Assembly (NCBI RefSeq): GCF_001649575.2
Contig: NC_051437.1
Span: forward strand, 19,127,350-19,191,349
DNA: 64,000 nt
DNA from: Kryptolebias marmoratus
Lineage: Eukaryota; Chordata; Actinopteri; Cyprinodontiformes; Rivulidae
Direction: 5' to 3'
The number at the start of each line of letters is the position of its first letter. Position 1 is the stretch's first letter. Under the pieces are notes generated by a model. The model was not told the origin of the DNA. It saw only the letters and a program-made list of their open reading frames with translations, and did not search any database. Made by a program: the position numbers and the translations under genes. Shown one piece after another: positions 33,190-44,400 of the stretch.

Positions 33190-34570
33190 TCTCAGGTCGT
33201 TCATTCAGCAACAAAAATAAGTCAAGTTTAAATAAAACGTACAAAAATAGTTGAACCGTGTTTAAAAAGCTTCTACCTGTTACGGAGTTTGATGCTATAA
33301 AATGAAGTTTCCTTCAGGTCGTCGAACTAACACGAAACTCACTGGACGTTTATTATTTTAATTAACTACAACTTCTATTGCAGACATAAGTGCATTAATG
33401 ATAGATGCATAGTAGTGTTAGTCTTGACATATAAACCAAACATCCTTAAAGGATCGTTGTTCTGTGGGCAAGTGCATAATTCTGTAGTAGTCTGTTAGTG
33501 TTGAATAGGAAACGTTTTGATCTGAACACGACCGACTCGGGTCGGTTTCCCCAGCTTTAGGTTTAGTACAGCTTTTATCAAAACTAGCTGTAATGACGCT
33601 AACAAAAGTGTTCGACTTCCTGTCCCATGCCGCTAAAGGAAAAGGTCGTTGCATCTGATCCTAAAGCGGCGACGGTCGACAAGCTTGTCCCGTTTGTTTT
33701 TCCAGCAGTGAAAAATGTCCTGAACGACGAACAGCAGAGAACGTCTCGGCGTGTGTCCGTCAAAGTACCGAGTGGAGTCCGCGCCTCCTCCAGACTGGAT
33801 TTATTTAAAGTGGTTCCAGCAGACGATCCAAGTTCCGTTTTCCATCTCCCACCGTCTGGATGTGCTCGGACACAGTTTGAGCCCTCTTGAATGTCACAAA
33901 CACACGATTCTGTTAAAAGAGAGAAAGAGAGGAATGATATTCTGACGTGAGGCTGATGCACAGGGAATCTGATCAACAGGGTGAAAGGAAAACATAAATC
34001 TGCACAAAAGGATTCATTTTACTGTCTTAGCTTAAATTGAAACTATCTGTTTTTGGACCCTGACTAATACAATTCCTATAAACACTAAATGAAGAGCAGT
34101 AGAAACTAAAACACATATTCTGATAGTTCGTTTAACAGGATGACTAAATCACCACTAGAACCAATGCTGGTTAGAAAACAAAAACACGATCAGTTAAGTG
34201 GAAATCATTTATGTAACATCGTGTTGGTCTGGCTGATCGTAGATTATCTGATATTAATGTTCGCTGGGGGAACTAGTGGAAACCAATAATAGAGGATTCT
34301 CACACCACAATCAGAGGAAATCTGACACAATCTCTAAACTATGAGCACAAAAATGTCCAAGTCCGAGCTGAAAAAAACTGCACTTGAGTCCATAAACTGT
34401 TGGTGAAGAGATCTGATTAAATTAAAGCGATTTAAAGACTGAGTTGTGGGCCTGGATGGACTTTATGATTGCAACTGTGTGACCCGACACGACGAATCGT
34501 GGAAACATCCGAGGGTTTAAACACGGGGCTGTGTTTGTGGAAATAGCACCTGTCAGTACCTGCTGCCTGT
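33190..34570. other. intergenic or 3' UTR between convergent emd and the SRCR-Ig gene
   Basis: No coding signal is seen. Part is probably the 3' UTR of the minus-strand SRCR-Ig gene, whose stop is at 34579. A minus-strand AATAAA lies at about 33803. Open frames at 33.6-34.0 kb on both strands lack homology and splice context. Confidence 0.4.
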
Positions 34571-34578
34571 AGGTCCCA

Positions 34579-37500
34579 TCAGAGCTTATTAACTGATAAG
34601 GCGACGTAAGTGTTGTCCACACCTGTAACGGAAAGCCTGCGTTACTCCGCACGCAAAGAAAAGAAACCTCTTACAGGCTCATGACAGAGACAGGAACTCA
34701 CAGGTTCTGGTCTCCCGCTCCAGCTCCGAGGGTTTCTTCTCCTTGTTGCAGACCACCCTGGCCACAGTTAAAATAATGATGATGGCGATGACGAACGTCA
34801 CTCCAGACACGAGCCAGCTGATCACCATGGGGCTGAGGATTGGGTCGGAATCTGAAAGTAGAGGGGGGGTCATTTGTAAGTTTCACTCAGAGTGGGTTAA
34901 TTGCTGACGGCTATGGTCAACACAACCCCACCTCTGACGGCGATAGGCAGGGGCTGGCTTTCCCTGGAGACGAACGTACGTCCGCCCAGCTGGACCCGAT
35001 ACAGGCAGTAGTAGTAGCCCTCGTTGGCGCTCTGGGCGTCGGAGAAGGTGAATGTGACGGAGTGGGAGAGCGCGGGCAGTGACTGGCGCACTGTGCCGTT
35101 GGAGCGGACGAGACGGAGCTGGAAGGAGCCGCCGGGGTACTGCTGCAGGGTGGAGCAAGTGATGTTAAAACTCTGCCCTTTGACGACGGAGCCGACCGGA
35201 GCCTCGGGGGACGTGTTGTACCAGAGCTGGGGGGTCAGGAGGTCCACTGCCAGTCAAGGTTGTGCATAAAAAGATGGAAAGAGAAAAAAAAACTCATTTC
35301 AAAATATAGAAAATGTTCCTGCTAACCAACAAACTAGACATACTGGTAGTGACTCACCCACTGTGATGTTGATGGTGTTGCTGGGTGGAGAGCTGATCCG
35401 CTGGGGAGGGAATCCGCCCGTGACGCTGTACTGACAGCTGTAGCTGCCCTGGTAAAACGTTTCCACGTCGGACAGGGTGAGGTCCACCCCCATCTGAGTC
35501 GGGTCAGCTCTCTGCGTGACCAGAGGCGTGGCGATCCCGTGCTTGTACAGGTGCACGTCGCTGACGCGGTTGAGCTGCATGATGCTGCAGTAAAAGTGAA
35601 CAGACTCCCCGGAAGAGAAGACCGACTGCGGGGACAGCAGCGCAAGCCGGGGCTCAAACAGAGTCCCTGAGAGGAGAGACGGATGACAGCTGGTCTGTGA
35701 AACAGTTTCTGAAACTGAGGGATTACTATACACAATAAATATATTACAGAACATGATGACATTTTGAGTCGGTTTAGTAAAAGGAAACTTTAGCTGCGAC
35801 AACTTTACAGATATTTGCTTCTGCCGAGCTATTCCCCACACCGCCTCAACAAGCCGTGGTCCTACCTGTGCACTTCACGCCCGCGTCGTTCTCATGGGTG
35901 CAGAAGGAGTTCTTGTTCAGGGAGAGGTCGCAGTGAATCAGGCTGGATTCGTGCCCGGTGCACGTGACGGAGTTCAGCGCGATCATTCCGCTGCCCGGGC
36001 CGAATTTGGCGTCGTGGGAGAATTCGGCAAAGCCACAGCCCAGCTCCAGGCACACCACGTTGGCTGCTCGCATGTCCCAGCCATCGTCGCAGACGGTCCC
36101 CCACTGTCCGTGGAGGTTCACTTCGACTATGCCGGAGCAGTGGTCTCCGTTCACCACTCTTATCCCACCTAAACCGAAACCAGCTACTCCATCCCACAGA
36201 GCACCCAGCAGGCCTGTGATGAGAAAGAAAAGAGAAACAGAAGAAATTATAAGTTCAGATCTCTGCAAAACAAAAGCAAATAATAGGAGCCATCACATAT
36301 TTTATGAGTCCATTTGAGGTTGCACCAACTTTAACTAAAACCAGTTTCATACTAAAAGCTTTTAAGTCTAATTTTTACATGAGACAAATGGTTTAGTGTC
36401 CACAAACCACACTTTAAACACTTCATGCTTGTGGTTAGAAAGGCCTGCAGATATACCCATTATTCACTACCAGAGGTCTACCCCATAGATTGTAATAAAT
36501 CAGCAAGATCAGCAGAGTCATGTTCTGTTGCCAACAATGAGTTGTGTGTTTACATTTGAACACTAATGAGTACGCTTCAGACAGTCTCGACGATGGATAT
36601 TAAGTCGGTAAAATAATCCCCAGATAAGAGACTCCAAAGAGAAAAGGTGAAGTTCTTCTTATTCCTCTGAAAAGAAACGGCAACTAAAAGCTGTGAGGCC
36701 GAGAGTCGACAGAAGCAGAGTCGTTTTGGGGGAGGAACTCGAGCGGTGGAGAGCGCTGAAGCAAAAGTTGGAGCTAAGATCAGATGAAATGAGCTGTGCT
36801 GAGATATCTGAACTCTAATGGGAGAATTTCTTTAACTAATCGACAAATTTAGTAAATAAAGGTGAGGAATGTTTAGTTTACCTCACATTAACCCCAAAAC
36901 TATCATTTATTCATGTAGAAACTGTGATATTCCTCCCACAGACCAAAAACATGAACGTTAGGTTAATTGCTAACTCTAAATTGTCCCTAAGTGTGAGTGA
37001 GAGTGAATGGTTGTCTCATTTGTCTCTGAGTCTCCCTGTGATGGACTTGCAACCTGTCCAGGGTGTACCCCGCCTTTCGCACAGACACCAGCTCCCTGCG
37101 ACCCAGACAGAAGAAGCAGGTAAAGAAAATGGATGAATGGATGGAAACTGTGTTAGAAGCATAAAAATTACTGTCAAAAACACTGATAATGTGTGTATTT
37201 TTGACAGCTATTATTGCTTTAAGGAACTCTTATTCCTGTTAGTTCCACAAAACGTACCGCCTGTCCTAATGCACGTGTTGGTAACACTGGAACGCCGCTT
37301 TCTACAATAAATTTCCTTCACTTTAGTTTGCACAAAACGACTTTTATCAGTTTAGTGTCACGCTGAGAGAGAAGCAGAAAAGGTTTGTGAGCTTGATTGA
37401 AATCTGATCTGTTCACATTTCAAACCACTTTTAAGTTTTGACTTAACCATCCGTGTAAAAGCTGACGCTACCAGGATCTGACAAAAAGCAGATTTGGGCG

Positions 37501-38338
37501 GGCAGTCCAATATCTGGTGTCCTTGAGGTTCTTCATCCATCCATACATACATTTTCTTTACCCGCTTCTCCTGTCCGGGTCACGGGGAGCTGCTGTCTCC
37601 AGCGGTCACTGTGGGAGAGGCGGGGGGACACCCTGGACAGGTCCATCACAGGGACACATGGAGACAAACAGCATGTCGGGAAGTGATCCGGGAGGCGACA
37701 GCTCTAACCAGGCAAAATCTGATAAAGTCAATTATTACACCTTTTAAATGGTTTCTCAAAAGCATTTCGGTGGTGAGTAAAAGGGAGATATTTGGTTTGT
37801 ATTATCAGGTAGGATGATGTGCAGCATCAGTGACCTTAACTAAATATAAAAGATAATGCAGTGGCACACAAATTTAATAAATGTACACAGATAATATATT
37901 AAAGTAGCCCTTTTAGAGCACACAGTCTCCCATCTTAGACACCCCATTTACAAAATAAAATAAAATGAAATAAATCTCCAGGTGGTATTTTAGGATATAT
38001 TCAGAATTAGCTTTAACTCTACCAAGTAAAACAAGGTATTCATGCTTTTGGAATGACCAGAACAAGTGTTTATACTCAGAATAACTTTAGTTTTTATTAA
38101 ATATGGGGACTGCTTCCTTTATTTGGCTCCTATTCTTTACAATATAAATAATAGAATCCTATGATTTATTTGTGATTTTGTTCATGTGATGCTGGGATGT
38201 TTGCTGGTTATCACGTCGCATATTAATCACACGAAGCAAAGAAAAAAAAGGTTTTGTAACAAAGCTGCCATCTCTTGAAGCAGCGGAGCTACGTGTTTTT
38301 AGCTTACCTGCTACAAAGATGTGAAGGAATGTCAGCAT
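34579..38338 (-). CDS. type I membrane receptor: SRCR domain plus two Ig-like domains
   Basis: Probable leukocyte-type surface receptor; no named orthologue recognised. Six exons on the minus strand: 38338-38308, 36213-35866, 35666-35358, 35246-34932, 34851-34702 and 34622-34579. They total 1197 bases, or 398 residues plus stop. The signal peptide (MLTFLHIFVAG, continuing GLLGALWDGVAG) is split by intron 1. Residues ~27-126 are an SRCR domain with eight cysteines (group B pattern: HCSGIVEV, GTVCDDGWD, NVVCLELGCG, NDAGVKC). Residues ~127-229 and ~230-334 are Ig-like domains (VHFYCSI...GSYSCQY; FNITCST...EGYYYCLY), with an NIT and other N-glycosylation sites. A membrane span lies at ~343-365. 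The tail of about 33 residues contains NTYVAL, a YxxL motif that misses the ITIM consensus at the -2 position. Every intron is phase 1. Confidence 0.87.
36930..37145 (+). repeat. teleost dispersed repeat with GGAT-type tail, forward copy
   Basis: Contains AATTGCTAACTCTAAATTGT, GTGATGGACTTGCAACCTGT and CCAGGGTGTACCCCGCC, ending in AAAATGGATGAATGGATGG. This phrase pattern is very common in fish genomes. It lies in intron 1 of the SRCR-Ig gene. Confidence 0.8.
37527..37695 (-). repeat. same dispersed repeat, inverted copy
   Basis: Starts with CATCCATCCATACATACATT and reads in reverse the same blocks (GGACAGGTCCATCACAGGG; CGCTTCTCCTGTCCGGGTCA). It forms an inverted pair with the copy about 400 bases to its left in the same intron. 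Confidence 0.75.
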
Positions 38339-38921
38339 TGTTCCATCAGACGGCCGGATGCGAGGAGAGCCTGCAGTTTGGGGGGTGACAGCGCTGACAG
38401 ATGCTGAAAAACATCCGACTTAACCAACCAAGAAACCACGAAAAAATAAAAATAAAATACCGACCGTTAACGGAGCTAACGGCTAACCAATGCTAACCAA
38501 CTGACACTGCGCGCGAGGGACGTACAAAAAAAACAGAGACGTTGCCCGAGTCGAGGCTAAATGTTGTTTAAATATCACTGCGTTTAGATCTAATTGAGTT
38601 GATTTTATTATTATTTGTTAAATTCGTGTGGCTGGAGACCCGAGTCTCCGTCCAGCAGCATTCACGTCAGGAGTTTCATCCCGTGTAACGCCGGTGTTAC
38701 GTCGAGTCCTTCTCCCTGCTGCAGACAGAGGTCACCACAGGCCGCAGGTCGCAGCTGAAGCCCCGCCTCCTGCTTCCGGAGGCTCGGCACGCAGGGGGCG
38801 GGGCTTCTGGGACTCAACTTCCTGCGCTACACTTTTCAGTAAAACACCTAAAACCAGAGCCATACACATATATATGCCCCTAACTCTCTCATAACGTCCA
38901 AATAATAAATAATTTAGAAGG

Positions 38922-38969
38922 TTAAGAATTAATGGTTTTCCAAAACTGTGGAAAACCATTAATTCTTAA
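38922..38969. repeat. perfect hairpin, 21-bp arms with 6-base loop
   Basis: The left arm at 38922-38942 begins TTAAGAATTAATGGTTTT. The exact reverse complement is at 38949-38969, and the loop is AAACTG. It is about 585 bases upstream of the SRCR-Ig start codon on the opposite side from the gene body. Confidence 0.95.
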
Positions 38970-39179
38970 TTTTTTAAAACATTGTTTGATTATGATTTAA
39001 TATAAAACCAGACAACCCTTTTTTTTGACAATTTCAATAAATTTGGTCTATTTTTAGTAATCCATCTTGTCATTTTTGTACATTTCAGTGCAGTTTTTCC
39101 TACCTGCCTTGTATTAAATCTGAACCAAATTGTATCCCAAAATATATATATTTTTTTAATTAGGCCTTCATAAATCTTT

Positions 39180-39432
39180 TTTAAAAAAAGGGGGTTGCAC
39201 AATCTGTTAGCGCTCAGAATACTTGTTCGACCAGTCTTAGCTACTACCACACCAGATTTTACATCAGTATCTGTAAAACTGGACTGAGCTGTAGCCATTT
39301 TTTGAGCTCATTAAGCTCACTTGGCCGTGGCAGCCATTTTGAATTGAGCTGACTCATCCAGCGATTCTTTTCTACAACTCATGTTAAAACTTGACCAGTG
39401 GTTCGTGAGATATTTCACTAACAGACAGACAC
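39180..39432 (+). repeat. dispersed ~300-bp family repeat, copy D
   Basis: Has the core TTAGCTACTACCACACCAGA, GTGGCAGCCATTTTGAATTG and the end block AGTGGTTCGTGAGATATTTC followed by ACTAACAGACAGACAC. Confidence 0.8.
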
Positions 39433-40810
39433 ATGCACAGACATGGGCAAACATATTATTACCTGCCTGGAAACCATAATATAGGCCCTTTAAATGAATA
39501 ATGACAAATGAATGTGTGATTCTTGTTTCACTAGCTGATGAAACATTAGTGAACCTAGCCTGCTCTCATTTTCGGGAGGAACGAGGTTTGCTCTGCTCCA
39601 CGACACCTCCTGCTGCTGTCCTCCCACATGTTCCTGAGGCGGTTCATGCCGGTAAGAGAGAACAATGTGACTGAGTCAACCAAAAACAGGAGGAAGAGGA
39701 CTATTTGCTGATTCATGCCCAAGTCGTTGTGCGGTTTCTCATAACAAATGACTAACACTAACAAATGGATTGGGGTGGTTTTCCATTTCCCATCAGTTTC
39801 CTGCCTTACACAACCAGCCAGAACACACAGAGAGAAGAGACCTTGAGCACTATCAAACCAGGTGTTTGTGTTCGGCTGTTTGCTCCCTAAACAACGAGGA
39901 TAACCTTGATCAGTTTCACAATGAGCTGGATCCACCTGTCCAACTAAAGTCCAACTCCAGGAGGGTCATTAATGATACTAAACCAGGTTTTCCTTGTCCA
40001 AAAAAGTAGTAACAACTGTCTTATTTTTTAGAAAACCTTGAATGATCACAGTGGCTCTGACTCAACTTTACTAAGGAGCAAAAACATGTTTTTAGAACAA
40101 TAAGATTAACAATAAAAAAGTGAAGGAAATTGCATTTTCTCCAAAAATACAGTGAGTGCTGAATGACTTTCCTGAAGAAGCTGAAGTTAAAAGGAAAACA
40201 GAAGCTAAAATAAACAGAACAATAACTAAAACCTAAAAAAAACCAGAACAGTAGCTGAAAGCTATAAAGTAGAACGGTACCAAAAATGCTAAAAGAAGCA
40301 AAACAATAGCAAAAAGCTACAAAGAGCAAAATGGTAGCGAAAAGCAGTTGAAATAGACAAAAACAGGCGAAGGAAATATTTTTGAAGTAGCTGAAGAGAT
40401 GTTAATGTATTTCTTTTGGGAAAGTATAAAGGTTACAAAAACAGCCGTGGCAATTTATTCTGAATCGAGCTGAAGGTTTTGAAATACGAACGGTAAAAAC
40501 GGGACAAAGTACAGAGAGGTGGTTTGAACCTAATGAAACTAATCAGGAAAACAAAATCCAGGTTTGTTAAATTATGGCTTTAAGTGATCTAAAAACATCT
40601 TCATTTCCAGAGAGCACATAAATAAATGTTTATTTTTTAACTAAATGCAGATTATGTTAAGAACAAATCCACCGAAAACATGCAGATTGAGACGTCTCCT
40701 ACATAAATTTTCAGATAAATCTTTAGCCTGTCAAATAAAGTCTTCACTCTCTGTTTCCTCACACAATAAAGACCATCTGGACATTAGTACTTTATTATTA
40801 ACTCGTGTTT
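39433..40810. other. intergenic spacer
   Basis: No gene recognised. From about 40.1 to 40.4 kb there are loosely repeated AAAGCTA-containing phrases (TAGCTGAAAGCTATAAAG, AATAGCAAAAAGCTACAAAG, TAGCGAAAAGCAG) that suggest a decayed short tandem repeat. The right end probably borders the slc25a33 3' UTR; a minus-strand AATAAA lies near 40820. Confidence 0.4.
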
Positions 40811-41447
40811 TAGGTGCATTTTATTGAGCCAGCGGTCAAGTCAGCATCCAGGTGATTGTTTTGTAAAAGACAAACATCTTCACAAAAAGGAAAAAACAAA
40901 CAAGTCTGTAGATTTGTATGTTTATGGAAAAATACAATAAATCTCTCTGTAGCTCAGAAGTCAACGTCAAACAAAATATATAACAAAAAAATCTCAAGGT
41001 AGCATGTGTTAAAACGAAGCAGAGAACAGCACTGCTAGACCTTCAGAATGATATCCCTTCTTTAAATACACGAGTCCGTCTGCTCATGTGTTACGGTACA
41101 ATAACAAAAAGAAAACATCAATTTACAAAACAAAAATAATTTAGTTAACTTAAAAACTACTCTTCTACAAAGATGACCTTCCCCGCTCCTCCCATAGGTT
41201 TGGAGTTTTGATAAGTACCATTACTTGTGTTGTTTCGATAAAACTCCTAACAAGCTTTAAATTAAATAATGCACCTATAGCTCTGTGGACAAACAGTACA
41301 AGCAGCTACAGTTTCGTCGGGACAGTCCGTGTTGCACCACTTCAAAAGGATGTTTGTGCTACGTTTCCAAAAAGTCTCTTGCCCAGCGAGTCCTGGGTTC
41401 TTGTGCGACGGCCACCGTTGGACTCTCAAACGCGTCGTCACTTGGAA

Positions 41448-44400
41448 TCACCCAGCAGATGGACAATGAGTTCGTACGTGGAGAGGACGATGGCTGTGTT
41501 GGGGATTTGTCTGATTAGCTGTGGAATGAGTCCTCTGTAAAAAGCTGCGTAGCCTTCCTCCACCCAGATTAACCTCCCGGTCTGAAAGAAATATTTGTAC
41601 TTGCTGCCTTCTTCGCGCAGCCTCGTCCGAATGACCTCTGCGGAGACACCAGGTTTGAATATATAAATACTCTTTAAATGCTCTGATTTTACGTCGTATT
41701 TCTATAAACAGGCACAGGCTGCTTACCGTGTGGGTAGGCTATGCAGGAAGCGCAACCCTTTGAAAAAGCCGCCGCCATCATCAGGCCCAGGAAGTCCGAC
41801 ACGCCTTTCTCCTTTTCCCCGTTCGAGGAGGCGAACTGGCTCTTGGCGAGGTGTTTCTTCAGCGTCTCGTAGATGAGGAAGCAGATCATGGTCTCCGAGA
41901 TGCCGGCGTAGGACGCCGTCAGGCCGCGGTAGAAGCCCCGGATTCCCTCGGTTCTGTAAACGTAGCGGGCGCACTGGAGAGCATTCATCTTCTTCTCTCC
42001 TCTGGCTCTGAAAGTCAAACAAGTTTGGCTTGTTAGTGATAATACGCATCGTCCCTTTTTCTGTTTTATTGGATCAGGTACAAACACAAAAAGACATGTT
42101 GGGCTAACAAGTCCCACAAAGAGTTCATGAGAAGAAAACTTCAGGGAAAACAAGTGATTTGTGGGTATTGTGAAAGTCTTTTTTTTTTTTTTTAATAAAA
42201 AAAGGTCAGCATTTGATTTCGTACAACATACCTTTCATTAGTTCCTGACTTATCAAAAGCGTTCATGATTATAATCACTGTCACGCCCATGTTGTTATTC
42301 TGCCTCTTGTTTGATTAGCGCAATTTCTAAAACGGAGGCTGATTTATGATCACATGAAACCGTCGGTTAGCTGAAGAGAAGCCAAGCAGGAAGAAGATAA
42401 ATGTGCTGCGATCATTATTTTTATATCAAAAAGGCGTTGCTGCTTTATGGACATGAAAACAAGAAATTCTTGTTGTGTAATTAGTCATTTTTAAACTGTA
42501 TAAGGAAGCATAACAAATCCAAAGTTTCCCTCACTGTGAGGAATGATTAACTGTGTTAACTAGTCTTGTTTGTCACCCAGTTCATTGTTCTGCAGCACTG
42601 TAGGACTTTCCCTACAAGGACATAAGGAAACTGACTGAAACAGACTGAAGGCGCTCAGTCCTCATCTCAGTCATTCATGAAGTCACCAGCTTGTGCTTCA
42701 GGACAGAATTTCATTCTTTGAGGACAGTAGGAATTTCCGTGCCTTCACATGATACTGCAGCTCTGTACCTGGTAATGTAAATATAGCCTTCGGCATGAAG
42801 GACAGTGCGTCAGCACTGCGCATTTAAAAAGGCAGGTCACATGCTCGGCCTCATGCACTGCAGACCGACGGGACAGTGCAGAAAAGAAACACACGCCCCA
42901 AAGGTTCACACTGAAGGTCAATTACTTTGCCACCTGCCAACACCCTAAAATAAGTCAGACTGTTTCGCATCAAACTTTAACAGAACACCACTGTATGTCT
43001 AAAGGATTAAAAAAAGAAACACGTGACAGGTATTAGTAAATACTTTAATATATTAACACATACTTTTTCTCTAGCTGCATCCTGGTCTTGACCATCCAGA
43101 TGGGATTCATCAGAGAATTGGTGACAAAAGCTGAGAAAAACAAACATTTATACTTAAATCATGAAACTGCTCATGCTGGATTACATCAGCTTTGTGTTAT
43201 GAGCATAAACATGAAAATTAAAAGCCTAAGCAGTCTTTGGAGGGTTGCATTTTCCCACGCCGTCTTTCATGTCAAAGATTGCATGTATGAAACATCACAG
43301 GATGTCAAAGAAGTGACTCTCAGCTACAGCCACACCAAATTTTAGCACAATATCTGTAAAACTGACTGAGTTGGAGCCATGACAATTAGCTGTGGCAGCC
43401 ATCTCGACTGGGACCGATTCCAAAAGTGAATCAGCTGTAGATGTCAAGTTTCATTAAAACTTGTCGAGTGGTTCATGAGATATTATATTATGGTAAACAC
43501 ACAGCCTTTGGGCGGTGGGCTAACAAAAAGACGAGAGACTGCTCACCTGCAACACCGGCTGAGGACATGTGCACCGGTCCACTGTTGGGGACAAACAGCC
43601 CATTGAACAGCTCTTTAGACTTCGAGTATGCAGCGAAGTAAATGGCTCTGAAACACAGAAACGTTGATAAGAATTCTGACAGGAAGTAGCTGCAGATTAA
43701 AACACAGTTTCACCAAAAAGAGTGTGTTTTTTTTACTATGTGAACACTGCTTTATTAACTGTGCGGTTGTGTAACGGATCAGTTTGGGTCGATGTGAGCC
43801 TTTGGCAGCAATCTGTTCCTCTGAGCCAATTTCGGGCTTCTGGAACAGAACGTCACTGCGACAGAAAAGGCTGAATAAGCACTGGGCACAGGAGATGCCC
43901 ACAGAGCTCCTCTCAGTGCCAGTCTGGGCCAACAGATAATACTGCAGCTACTATTCAACCACAAAAAAAATTCATAAGTAACCGTTTTTAAAGTTCGATC
44001 AATGATTTGTTTTGCCGCATGCATCCAGATTATTCTTTTCATTTCATGGTTTACATTGCTTTGTTGAATCCGAGTTTATCAGCAATGAGGAAAGAGGGCA
44101 AAGTACTGTTGGCACTAAAAATAGAACAAAGGTGAAATTGAAACTTCTACGCAAGGCTGAACCTTTGCTCTCGTTTATTTTGACATTATCTAACCATTTT
44201 CAGGACTAAATTAGAGTCATTGTACAGATCTGAGGCCTCGTGAAGATCCAAATCACACAGGCCAGCTCGCGCTGACAGAGTAAACAGCTCACTCAAAACT
44301 TTGTACCGAGATATAGGGTGCAGAAGTCACTGTCATGACAACAACTTCCTGTTTATAGAGCTGAGTAATGTTTCCAGCTATTAAAAAACACAAGATATAA

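Noticed and set aside
33599..33976. 125-residue minus-strand frame beyond the SRCR-Ig gene
   Set aside because: Lies after the stop codon in probable 3' UTR, with no homology.
35892..36317. Several frames on both strands over the SRCR exon
   Set aside because: Only the minus-strand frame with the eight conserved cysteines is real; the others are shadows.
38628..38894. 88-residue plus-strand frame upstream of the SRCR-Ig gene
   Set aside because: Low-complexity Pro/Arg/Ala content in a CpG-rich patch, no recognised domain and no splice support.
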